DNA from: Deltaproteobacteria bacterium
GTDB lineage: Bacteria; Campylobacterota_A; Desulfurellia; JAGGSF01
Direction: 5' to 3'
Assembly: GCA_021159235.1 (NCBI GenBank)
Contig: JAGGSF010000121.1
Location: 1 to 12,906 of the forward strand
Length of the DNA stretch: 12,906 bases
Numbering within the stretch: the first letter of the stretch is position 1; every line of letters begins with the position of its first letter. Made by a program: the position numbers and the translations under genes. Positions 6,409 through 11,065 of this stretch are shown piece by piece. The notes below the pieces were generated by a model. That model was given only the letters and a program-made list of their open reading frames with translations, ran no database searches and was not told the DNA's origin.

Positions 6409-6793
6409 ATGCATTTGCAAGAAAATAAGATAACAACCCTTTTAGAGGAGCTGAGGGGAAAAGGTGTTGAGCCAGAATCTATCATATTATTCGGCTCTTT
6501 TGCGAAAGGGAATTACACTGAGAGTAGCGATATTGATGTATTAATTGTATTGAGGAGCGATATGGATTGGTTTAATAAGCAACTCTTAGTAAGCAGTGCA
6601 GACGCTATTAACACCGGAGGAGTTAGAGATGATGTTTTATGAGAATAATGGATTTATCCTGGATGTTTTAGAGGATGGTATTGTTTTACATGATAATGGA
6701 TATTGGAAAGAGATGAAGGAGGAATTCTTGGATAGGAAGAAATTGGGTGCTATTAAGAGGATAAAAAACGGATGGAAAATAAAAGGTAAATGA
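6409..6793 (+). pseudogene. Second-type nucleotidyltransferase gene, frameshifted
   Basis: From ATG 6409 (GCGGAG 7 nt upstream) the frame encodes MHLQENKITTLLEELRGKG and the nucleotidyltransferase motif IILFGSFAKGNYTESSDIDV, then leaves the family after about 61 residues and stops at 6640-6642. A second frame, opening at about 6593, gives the expected C-terminus: LLTPEELEMM, NNGFILDVLEDGIVLHDNG and a basic end, stopping at 6791-6793. The two parts together give a normal protein of about 125 residues, so a short indel lies near 6590-6600. The sequence differs clearly from the MNT copies at 6003 and 8267, so this is a separate subfamily. Read alone, the first part keeps the catalytic Asp pair but lacks the C-terminal half. 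Confidence 0.65.
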
Positions 6794-6797
6794 TTGA

Positions 6798-6980
6798 TGT
6801 GAGTACACTCACCAAAAAGAGAGAAAAAAATGGGCGACGAAGATACTCGGGAAGGAGGAAAAGAATTTCTTTGAGTGGGAAGTGATTCTGACAGAAATGA
6901 ATAAGTTAAGGGGTGTTGATAAATATAAGCTGGTGTTTCTAAATCGCATAAGGGGAATAAATATAAATCGAGATGGCTAA
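6798..6980 (+). pseudogene. Unrecognised reading frame without a start, probable gene remnant
   Basis: An open frame of 60 codons ends with TAA at 6978-6980. It has no good start codon at its 5' side, only an internal ATG near 6897. The part that looks like protein reads KKWATKILGKEEKNFFEWE, then ILTEMNKLRGVDKYKLVFLN. It is rich in Lys/Glu/Leu with no stop-prone stretch, so it may be the C-terminal part of a former gene. I do not recognise a family. The AT-rich end of this frame contains the probable promoter of the RelB/RelE pair. Confidence 0.3.
6960..6968 (+). promoter_or_regulatory. TATA box of the RelB/RelE-like module
   Basis: AATATAAAT is centred about 39 nt before ATG 7003. Allowing the usual archaeal spacing, transcription would start near 6990, just before the AGGTGAG ribosome binding site at 6992-6998. 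Confidence 0.5.
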
Positions 6981-7002
6981 TAAGTGAATGTAGGTGAGAG
7001 AA

Positions 7003-7224
7003 ATGGAGGTAGAAAAAAAGGAGTATATAAAAGGTGTCGTCGCTTCGGCTGTGTATAGAGATATGGTAAAACTGAGGGAGGAAATGGATGCCATCATTGA
7101 AACTTTGGAGATAATGAGTGATGAGGAGTTGATGGAGGGGATAAGGAGGTCGAAAGAAGATCTAAAAGCTGGGAGATACAAGGAGTTAAAGAGTGTGGAG
7201 GAACTTGATGAAATTTGGGGATGA
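7003..7224 (+). CDS. RelB-like antitoxin of a type II toxin-antitoxin pair
   Basis: A 73-residue, highly charged, mostly helical protein. The C-terminal half (SDEELMEGIRRSKEDLKAGR and the following SVEELDEIWG end) matches the Glu-rich toxin-wrapping tail seen in archaeal RelB-type antitoxins. The N-terminal 35 residues would hold the dimer/DNA-binding part, though I see no clear ribbon-helix-helix signature. ATG 7003 is chosen over GTG 6994 because AGGTGAG ends 4 nt before it. The stop shares ATGA with the toxin gene at 7221. Such pairs usually repress their own promoter. The module is intact. Confidence 0.7.
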   Translation: MEVEKKEYIKGVVASAVYRDMVKLREEMDAIIETLEIMSDEELMEGIRRSKEDLKAGRYKELKSVEELDEIWG

Positions 7225-7466
7225 AAGTAATTTACACCAAGGAATTTGAGGATGACTTGAAGAGAGTGCGGGACAGAGGAATGCAAATGAGAATAAAGAA
7301 GAGCATTCAAAAGATAATGGATAATCCTAGTATTGGAAAACCTTTAAGATACGAACTTTCAGGTCTGAGAAGTCTAAGGATTCCACCTTTCAGAATAATC
7401 TATGAACTTAAAGATGATTTGATAATTTTACACAAGTTTGAGCACAGGAAAAGAGTTTATGAATGA
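7221..7466 (+). CDS. relE: RelE-family mRNA interferase toxin
   Basis: An 81-residue protein of the RelE/ParE superfamily. It has the expected order: MKVIYTKEFEDDLKR start, an amphipathic helix pair to about residue 38, GKPLRYELSGLRSLRI (39-54) and a PFRIIYEL strand (56-63), ending in HKFEHRKRVYE. Arg53, Arg58, His75, Arg76 and Tyr80 sit where RelE-type toxins carry their basic and aromatic catalytic residues. Members cut mRNA on the ribosome, while ParE members poison gyrase; the Arg- and His-rich end favours RelE. ATG 7221 overlaps the antitoxin stop. The stop is 4 nt before a copy of a glycosyltransferase 5' end. This is one of only two fully intact pairs here. Confidence 0.8.
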   Translation: MKVIYTKEFEDDLKRVRDRGMQMRIKKSIQKIMDNPSIGKPLRYELSGLRSLRIPPFRIIYELKDDLIILHKFEHRKRVYE

Positions 7467-7470
7467 ACGA

Positions 7471-7644
7471 GTGAAAATTATACACTGGAATATCTCCAAG
7501 CGATCTCATCCTGTTTATGTATTACGAAAATATGAGGATGCGTTGTTCAGCCATCTAAAGGAGCTAGGGCAAGATTGGGATATAGAGAGGATTTGGCGAA
7601 GTGATGGAAAGATTCTTGGGAGCACCGTCTTCTCATGCCTTTAG
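7471..7644 (+). pseudogene. 5'-end stub of a GT4 glycosyltransferase (duplicate of the gene at 10025)
   Basis: Starting at GTG 7471, 57 codons encode KIIHWNISKRSHPVYVLRKY and onward to GKILGSTVFS, the same as the first 55 residues of the intact GT4 gene at 10025 with few changes. A TAG at 7642-7644 ends it where the intact gene continues with its first Rossmann fold. Bases 7594-7637 are identical to 10148-10191 over 44 positions. The stub follows the RelE stop by 4 nt, and an ATG at 7459 in the same frame overlaps the RelE gene. It cannot form an active enzyme. Confidence 0.88.
7594..7637 (+). repeat. 44-bp exact direct repeat shared with 10148-10191
   Basis: These 44 bases match 10148-10191 with no difference. 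They code for the segment WRSDGKILGSTVFS in both reading frames. Identity without even silent changes, while the flanking parts of the same duplicate differ, suggests recent duplication or local gene conversion. Confidence 0.9.
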
Positions 7645-7694
7645 CAATATTTGAAAAATGACAAGGAAATGGTTTAAAGTGGTTAATTTGGAGA

Positions 7695-7958
7695 ATGAGA
7701 TTAGAAATTATTCCTCTGGCATTGAAGAAGATAAGAAGGCGAAAGATACCGATAGAATGGATTGAAGAGACCGTGAGCAATCCAAATCAAGTGGTTGAAG
7801 GTTATAGGGGGAGAAGGGTTGCACAGAAAGTTTATTATGTGGGAGATAAGAAAATGTTATTAAGGGTGGTGTTGGAAGATAATGATACAGTGGTGACGGC
7901 ATATCTCACATCGCAGGTGAGTAGATACTGGAGGGATGAGCATGAAAATAGAGTATGA
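7695..7958 (+). CDS. DUF4258 family protein, probable toxin of a TA pair
   Basis: An 87-residue protein with the DUF4258 pattern: an N-terminal helix (LALKKIRRRKIPIEWIEETV, residues 8-27), NPNQVVEG, GRRVAQKVYYVG, a hydrophobic MLLRVVLE strand, and a VVTAYLTSQVSRYW end. DUF4258 proteins are RelE-like small domains often paired with DUF2283 proteins, as here: the stop of this gene lies 17 nt inside the DUF2283 gene. The toxin role follows from this pairing and fold class rather than from a measured activity. A TTTAAA at 7673-7678 lies close upstream, but at a spacing short for a leaderless start. Confidence 0.8.
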   Translation: MRLEIIPLALKKIRRRKIPIEWIEETVSNPNQVVEGYRGRRVAQKVYYVGDKKMLLRVVLEDNDTVVTAYLTSQVSRYWRDEHENRV

Positions 7959-8148
7959 TCCGAAGTATGACATAATGAATATAGAGTTTATAGCGGAGGG
8001 GGATATAGCGGAGAGTGTGGAGTTGGAAGACGGCATAATTGTGGATTATGGGGAGGATAAAAAAGTTGTGTCCATTGAGATATTAGACGTTAAGAAGAGA
8101 GTGAGTGAAAAGAAATTAGAGGGTGTAAGTTTCGTGATTCTCAAATGA
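7942..8148 (+). CDS. DUF2283 family protein, probable antitoxin partner
   Basis: A 68-residue protein opening with the DUF2283 signature MKIEYDPKYDIMNIEF, then ESVELEDGIIVDYGEDKKVV and SIEILDV. The domain is a small beta-rich fold common beside DUF4258 genes. ATG 7942 is chosen because GGAGGG (7930-7935) lies 6 nt upstream; the ATG at 7936 is too close to that site. The gene overlaps its neighbour by 17 nt at the start, and its own stop overlaps the ATG of a glycosyltransferase stub (ATGA). The pair is intact. Its regulation is not evident. Confidence 0.85.
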   Translation: MKIEYDPKYDIMNIEFIAEGDIAESVELEDGIIVDYGEDKKVVSIEILDVKKRVSEKKLEGVSFVILK

Positions 8149-8207
8149 AAATAGTCCATTGGAGTATATCTAAAGCGGAGCATCCAATGTATGCACTGCG
8201 AAGGTGA
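8145..8207 (+). pseudogene. Second 5'-end stub of the same GT4 glycosyltransferase
   Basis: ATG 8145 starts 20 codons, MKIVHWSISKAEHPMYALRR, then a TGA. They align without gaps to the first 20 residues of the GT4 gene at 10025. The first 14 bases and a 21-base run (8180-8200 against 10060-10080) are identical. The homology ends abruptly at about 8201, where the duplicated nucleotidyltransferase leader block begins. The start overlaps the DUF2283 stop as ATGA, just as the intact gene's start overlaps the PIN gene's stop. Confidence 0.85.
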
Positions 8208-8208
8208 T

Positions 8209-8222
8209 GGCTTGTGGAAGCC
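8209..8222 (+). promoter_or_regulatory. Small inverted repeat upstream of the nucleotidyltransferase promoter (copy 2)
   Basis: GGCTT-GTGG-AAGCC keeps the 5-bp stem and GTGG loop of the copy at 5929, with the closing pair changed from C:G to T:A. Both copies are followed by CTTAGYCGTAA. The preserved pairing hints at a constrained site, but one covarying pair is weak evidence. Confidence 0.4.
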
Positions 8223-8235
8223 TTAGTCGTAAAAC

Positions 8236-8242
8236 TTTAAAA
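8236..8242 (+). promoter_or_regulatory. TATA box of the second MNT/HEPN module
   Basis: TTTAAAA centred 28 nt before ATG 8267 would put transcription start at or next to the start codon, so this message is probably leaderless. No Shine-Dalgarno site is seen, unlike copy 1 at 6003. Confidence 0.5.
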
Positions 8243-8266
8243 GATGAAAACAAAAAGATGAAGCAC

Positions 8267-8650
8267 ATGAAAATCTCTGAGAGACGCAGGAAAGCCGTGG
8301 AAGAATTTGTAAGAAGGGCACTGGGCAGATATGGTGACAGGATAGATAGTATCATCCTGTTTGGGTCTGTTGCGAGGGGAGAAGCGAAAGAGGATTCTGA
8401 CATTGATATTTTGGTAGTTGGTGATGTGAGCTTAGAAGAATTGGTAGAGGTATCGTTTCCAATATTATTAGAATATGGTGAGCTTATTTCAGCGAAGAGT
8501 ATGAAAAAAGACCGTTTTGATTTCGCAGCAAAGGAAGGACATTCATTTGTAAGAAATGTCTTGAGGGAAGGAGTGGTGTTATATGAAAGAATGGGAGAAG
8601 CATTTGGAGAGGGCGGAAGAGAAGCTGAGGGCGGCAAATCTTTTACTTGA
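8267..8650 (+). CDS. Minimal nucleotidyltransferase (MNT antitoxin), copy 2
   Basis: A 127-residue pol-beta-type nucleotidyltransferase. The motif IILFGSVARGEAKEDSDIDI gives Gly33-Ser34 and Asp45/Asp47; the position that often carries a third acid is ISAKSMK, without Asp, as in copy 1. ATG 8267 matches the start of copy 1; in-frame codons upstream to 8204 belong to the leader. The last 22 residues (from ERMGEAFGEGG on) are translated from the first 68 bases of the HEPN gene in another frame, an unusually long overlap for such a pair. Residues 1-51 match copy 1 in 47 positions, while the C-terminal half is only distantly similar, so one copy is probably a mosaic. Confidence 0.85.
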   Translation: MKISERRRKAVEEFVRRALGRYGDRIDSIILFGSVARGEAKEDSDIDILVVGDVSLEELVEVSFPILLEYGELISAKSMKKDRFDFAAKEGHSFVRNVLREGVVLYERMGEAFGEGGREAEGGKSFT

Positions 8651-8958
8651 GCATGTTTTCCGAAGCCATAAGCGAGGCGTATTATGCAATGTTTCATGCT
8701 GCCAAAGCTTTGCTTGCATTAAGAGGCATCTATCCGAAGACGCATGCTGGTGTTGTTTCGCAGTTCGGATTGCAGTTTGTTACTGAAGGACTTATTGAGG
8801 AATTATATGCGAAGAGTTTGGCAAAAGCGGAAACGAAGCGTGAAGAGGCAGATTATGACATATATTTCGAGCCATCCGAAGAAGAAGCCGAAGCCATTGT
8901 CAAGGATGCGGAGAAGTTTTTAGAGAGGATAAAAAGAGCTTTGGAAGAGTTGAGATGA
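8583..8958 (+). pseudogene. HEPN-domain toxin gene with a frameshift
   Basis: ATG 8583 encodes the usual HEPN start, EWEKHLERAEEKLRAANLLL, but this frame leaves the family after about 24 residues near 8656. A second frame resumes with FSEAISEAYYAMFHAAKALL, then an RGIYPKTH stretch (an R-x6-H arrangement near 8725-8748), GVVSQFGLQF, DIYFEPSEEEAEAIV and a charged last helix, stopping at 8956-8958. The composite is about 126 residues, normal for this family. The change is equivalent to a missing 2 bases. An ATG at 8647 in the second frame could start a truncated 103-residue product lacking helix 1, so residual activity is conceivable. The stop overlaps the next frame by ATGA. Confidence 0.7.
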
Positions 8959-9286
8959 TAGAAGTGAGGGACGTCCTTTTCATACATTCCTTAAACATGC
9001 ATGAAGCGCACAGGATGTTTGCGGAAGCCCTTTACTCCCCTTCGGTCAAAGCCCTTGGGGGAAGATGCTTCGCGGAAGCGATAGAAAGAGATTTTTGGGC
9101 TTGCTTACCCGAAAACTAAAAGTTTTCAGGAGATTTGTAGAAGCATTCAAAAGAGCGAAGGGGTATCCCGATTATCCTGTTTACGTGCTTGAAGGTGGGA
9201 TGCCTATGTTTCCAATCTATTTTAAGAAGAGGAAAAGGAAAGATATAAATTATAAATATCCATATATTCATATTGTTAAGAGGTGA
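8955..9286 (+). pseudogene. Frameshifted N-terminal fragment of a probable glycosyltransferase
   Basis: ATG 8955 overlaps the HEPN stop (ATGA) and opens 54 codons: MIEVRDVLFIHSLNMHEAHR, then FAEALYSPSVKALGG and FAEAIERD, stopping at 9117-9119. At the T-run 9092-9096 the -1 frame takes over smoothly with FLGLLTRKLKVFRRFVEAF and YPDYPVYVLEGGMPMFPIYF, ending at 9284-9286. One extra T would join them. The order (a hydrophobic first strand, a helix, then a YxVYxLEGG strand and a membrane-side loop) resembles the N-terminal domain of a GT4-like enzyme. The naming is tentative because the C-terminal donor domain is missing. The fragment ends in AT-rich sequence forming the next promoter. Confidence 0.5.
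9250..9258 (+). promoter_or_regulatory. TATA box of the UPF0175/PIN module
   Basis: TTATAAATA is centred 40 nt before ATG 9294. The implied transcription start near 9280 sits right before the AGGTGATGAT ribosome binding site at 9281-9290. Confidence 0.55.
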
Positions 9287-9293
9287 TGATAAG

Positions 9294-9566
9294 ATGGAGT
9301 TTGAGACGCTGGAAATAAAAGTTCCGAGGGAGTTGTTAATAGGAATAGAAAAGGATAAATTTGTGGAAGAGATGAAACTTTTCACGGCGATGAAACTGTA
9401 CGAAATGAACGCCTTATCTTTGGGAAAGGCGGCGGAATTGGCGGGGAAAAATAAAGAAGTATTTATGGAAGCGTTATCAGAGCATGGAATAGAGGTGGTA
9501 AGGTATTCAAAAGAGGAACTAAATGATGAGATAAAATTTTTGAAGGGAATAAAAGGGATTAAATGA
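9294..9566 (+). CDS. UPF0175 family antitoxin
   Basis: A 90-residue protein of the UPF0175 family, a small helical, DNA-binding-type antitoxin usually paired with a DUF3368/PIN toxin. The core reads MKLYEMNALSLGKAAELAGK (residues 33-52), followed by FMEALSEHGIEVVRYSKEEL, the usual family end. ATG 9294 has AGGTGATGAT at 9281-9290 and a TATA box ahead of it, so I prefer it to the TTG at 9273. The stop shares ATGA with the PIN gene at 9563. The antitoxin is complete while its toxin gene carries a frameshift. Confidence 0.85.
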   Translation: MEFETLEIKVPRELLIGIEKDKFVEEMKLFTAMKLYEMNALSLGKAAELAGKNKEVFMEALSEHGIEVVRYSKEELNDEIKFLKGIKGIK

Positions 9567-10028
9567 AAATAGTATCTAATTCCTCTCCTTTAATCGCACT
9601 TGCAAAAATTAGGAAGCTGGGTATATTGAGAGAAGAAGTTGTTATCCCAAAGGCGGTTTTTGATGAAATAACCAAATCTAAGAAAGAATATGCGAAGGAA
9701 TTGTATGAATGGGGCAAAGATAGGGTTGCCGAGGTGAAGAACAGCAGTTGAATATTTGGAGATGATAGTGGACAAAGGAGAAGCGGAAATGATTACATTA
9801 GCCGAAGAGATGAACGCAGAAGCTGTGTTAATTGATGACTTAAAAGCAAGAAAAATAGCAAAACTTAGAGGATTAAACGTTATTGGAACGATAGGTGTTC
9901 TGTTAGATGCAAAGGAGAAAGGGGTCATAAAGGAATTGAAGCCATTGTTGGACGAGCTAATAGAAAAGAGAATTAGGATACGCAGAGAACTTTATGACCA
10001 TGCCTTGGAGTTGGCTAACGAAAAATGA
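9563..10028 (+). pseudogene. PIN-domain (DUF3368) toxin gene with a frameshift
   Basis: ATG 9563 encodes the DUF3368 start MKIVSNSSPLIALAKIRKLG, then VVIPKAVFDEI, and stops at 9749-9751. From about 9744 another frame continues the same domain: AVEYLEMIVDKGEAEMITLA with its acidic residues, AVLIDDLKARKIAKLRGLNV carrying further acidic residues, GTIGVLLDAKEKGVI and a helical end, stopping at 10026-10028. The composite is about 154 residues, normal for these predicted metal-dependent RNases. The join needs a +1 shift near 9737-9746. The second half has only a TTG start and lacks the N-terminal strand, so an active product is unlikely. The stop overlaps the intact glycosyltransferase's ATG. Confidence 0.75.
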
Positions 10029-11065
10029 AAATAGTCCACTGGAACATCTCAAAAAAATCGCATCCAATGTATGCACTGCGGAAGTATGAGGATGCGTTAT
10101 TCAGCCATATAAAGGAGCTGAGGCAAGAGTGGGATATAGGAAGAATATGGCGAAGTGATGGAAAGATTCTTGGGAGCACCGTCTTCTCATGGTTTTTCTA
10201 TAAAAGCAACAATGCTGATATAGTGCATGCAACTTCGCAGACCGTAGCTCCTGCCGTTTATTTCAGACTTAAGAAATCAAAGAAATTTATCGTAACTGTG
10301 CATGATTTAGCACCGCTGGTGTATCCTTCCGAAATAACTGATGTTTCAATGAAAATACAGTTCATGCTCACGCCAAGAGCGCTGAAAAAAGCGGACAGGA
10401 TAATAGCAATATCAGAATTTACGAAGGGGGAGATAATGAGATTACTGGGGATAGAGGAGGAAAGAATAAGCGTTGTTTACCAAGGCGTTGACCATAAGAG
10501 ATACAAGCCGATGGACAAGATTGAATGCAAGAGGAAGTTTGGGTTGAATCCGGAGGAGAAACATATATTGGTTGTATCGTCTAACATAGAGCACAAGCGA
10601 ATGGATTTAGCGAAAAAGATATTTAATTATATACGGTCAATAAGAGAAGATGTGAAGATGATAAAGGCGGGGTATGGAGAATTGCTGGAAGGGGACGGGG
10701 TGATAAGCGTGGGATGGGTGCCTGAGGAGCGGATGCCGCTGCTATTCAACGCTGCGGATGTTTTCCTGCACACGAGCGAATACGAGGGCTTCGGCTTGCC
10801 GGTGCTCGAGGCGATGGCGTGCGGCACGCCAGTCGTTGCGTTTAAAAAGGCGAGTATACCCGAAGTATTAGGAAATTGCGGGCGCTTGGTCGAGTCAGGC
10901 GACGGAGAAGGTGTGGTGAAGGCGTTTGTTGATAAAATCCTTGAGATGATGGACAAGGGTAAAGATTGGAGGGCTGTGGAGCGTAGCAAGATGTTTTCTT
11001 GGAGGAAGACGGCTGAGGAGACGATAAAAGTGTATGGAGAGTTGATAAGGGATGAAGGTGCTTAA
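10025..11065 (+). CDS. GT4 family glycosyltransferase, intact member of the duplicated 5'-end set
   Basis: A 346-residue GT4 enzyme. The N-terminal domain runs from MKIVHWNISKKSHPMYALRK to about residue 150, with ADIVHATSQ (64-72), VTVHDLAPLVYP (90-101) and a DRIIAISEFTKGEI helix. The donor domain follows, with an ILVVSSNIEHKR strand-loop (181-192). The EX7E motif is Glu254/Glu262 in EYEGFGLPVLEAMACGTPVV. It begins by ATGA overlap with the PIN pseudogene, so it probably depends on the UPF0175 promoter at 9250. Stubs of its 5' end occur at 7471 and 8145. From about 10660 the bases become visibly richer in G and C than in the first half, hinting at a mosaic origin. The next gene overlaps its end by 14 nt. 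Confidence 0.92.
   Translation: MKIVHWNISKKSHPMYALRKYEDALFSHIKELRQEWDIGRIWRSDGKILGSTVFSWFFYKSNNADIVHATSQTVAPAVYFRLKKSKKFIVTVHDLAPLVYPSEITDVSMKIQFMLTPRALKKADRIIAISEFTKGEIMRLLGIEEERISVVYQGVDHKRYKPMDKIECKRKFGLNPEEKHILVVSSNIEHKRMDLAKKIFNYIRSIREDVKMIKAGYGELLEGDGVISVGWVPEERMPLLFNAADVFLHTSEYEGFGLPVLEAMACGTPVVAFKKASIPEVLGNCGRLVESGDGEGVVKAFVDKILEMMDKGKDWRAVERSKMFSWRKTAEETIKVYGELIRDEGA
10148..10191 (+). repeat. 44-bp exact direct repeat shared with 7594-7637
   Basis: This is the copy inside the intact GT4 gene, covering the codons for WRSDGKILGSTVFS. See the partner at 7594. Confidence 0.9.

Larger units (their letters stand above)
8206..8418 (+). repeat. Copy 2 of the duplicated nucleotidyltransferase promoter and 5' half
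   Basis: This block pairs with 5926-6154. It begins five bases after the glycosyltransferase stub homology ends, marking a recombination junction near 8201-8206. It carries the hairpin, a TATA box and codons 1-51 of the nucleotidyltransferase. Confidence 0.75.

Noticed and set aside
6594-6793. A separate small gene starting at GTG 6596
   Set aside because: Its product reads as the expected C-terminal half of the nucleotidyltransferase begun at 6409, and it has no ribosome binding site of its own.
5852-8697. Two similar minus-strand frames, 5852-6349 and 8170-8697
   Set aside because: They resemble each other only because they are antisense to the duplicated nucleotidyltransferase genes, whose plus-strand translation has clear active-site motifs.
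4380-9750. All frame breaks being sequencing errors
   Set aside because: Single-base cases (T5 run at 9092, PIN near 9740, HEPN near 8656) could be errors, but the HepT internal deletion, the 22-codon HEPN stub, the GT4 stubs and the isolated GT4 scrap need real rearrangement.
7594-10191. The 44-bp repeats as transposon ends or attachment sites
   Set aside because: They are direct repeats inside homologous coding sequence at the same codon positions, and no transposase, integrase, tRNA gene or inverted terminal repeat is visible.
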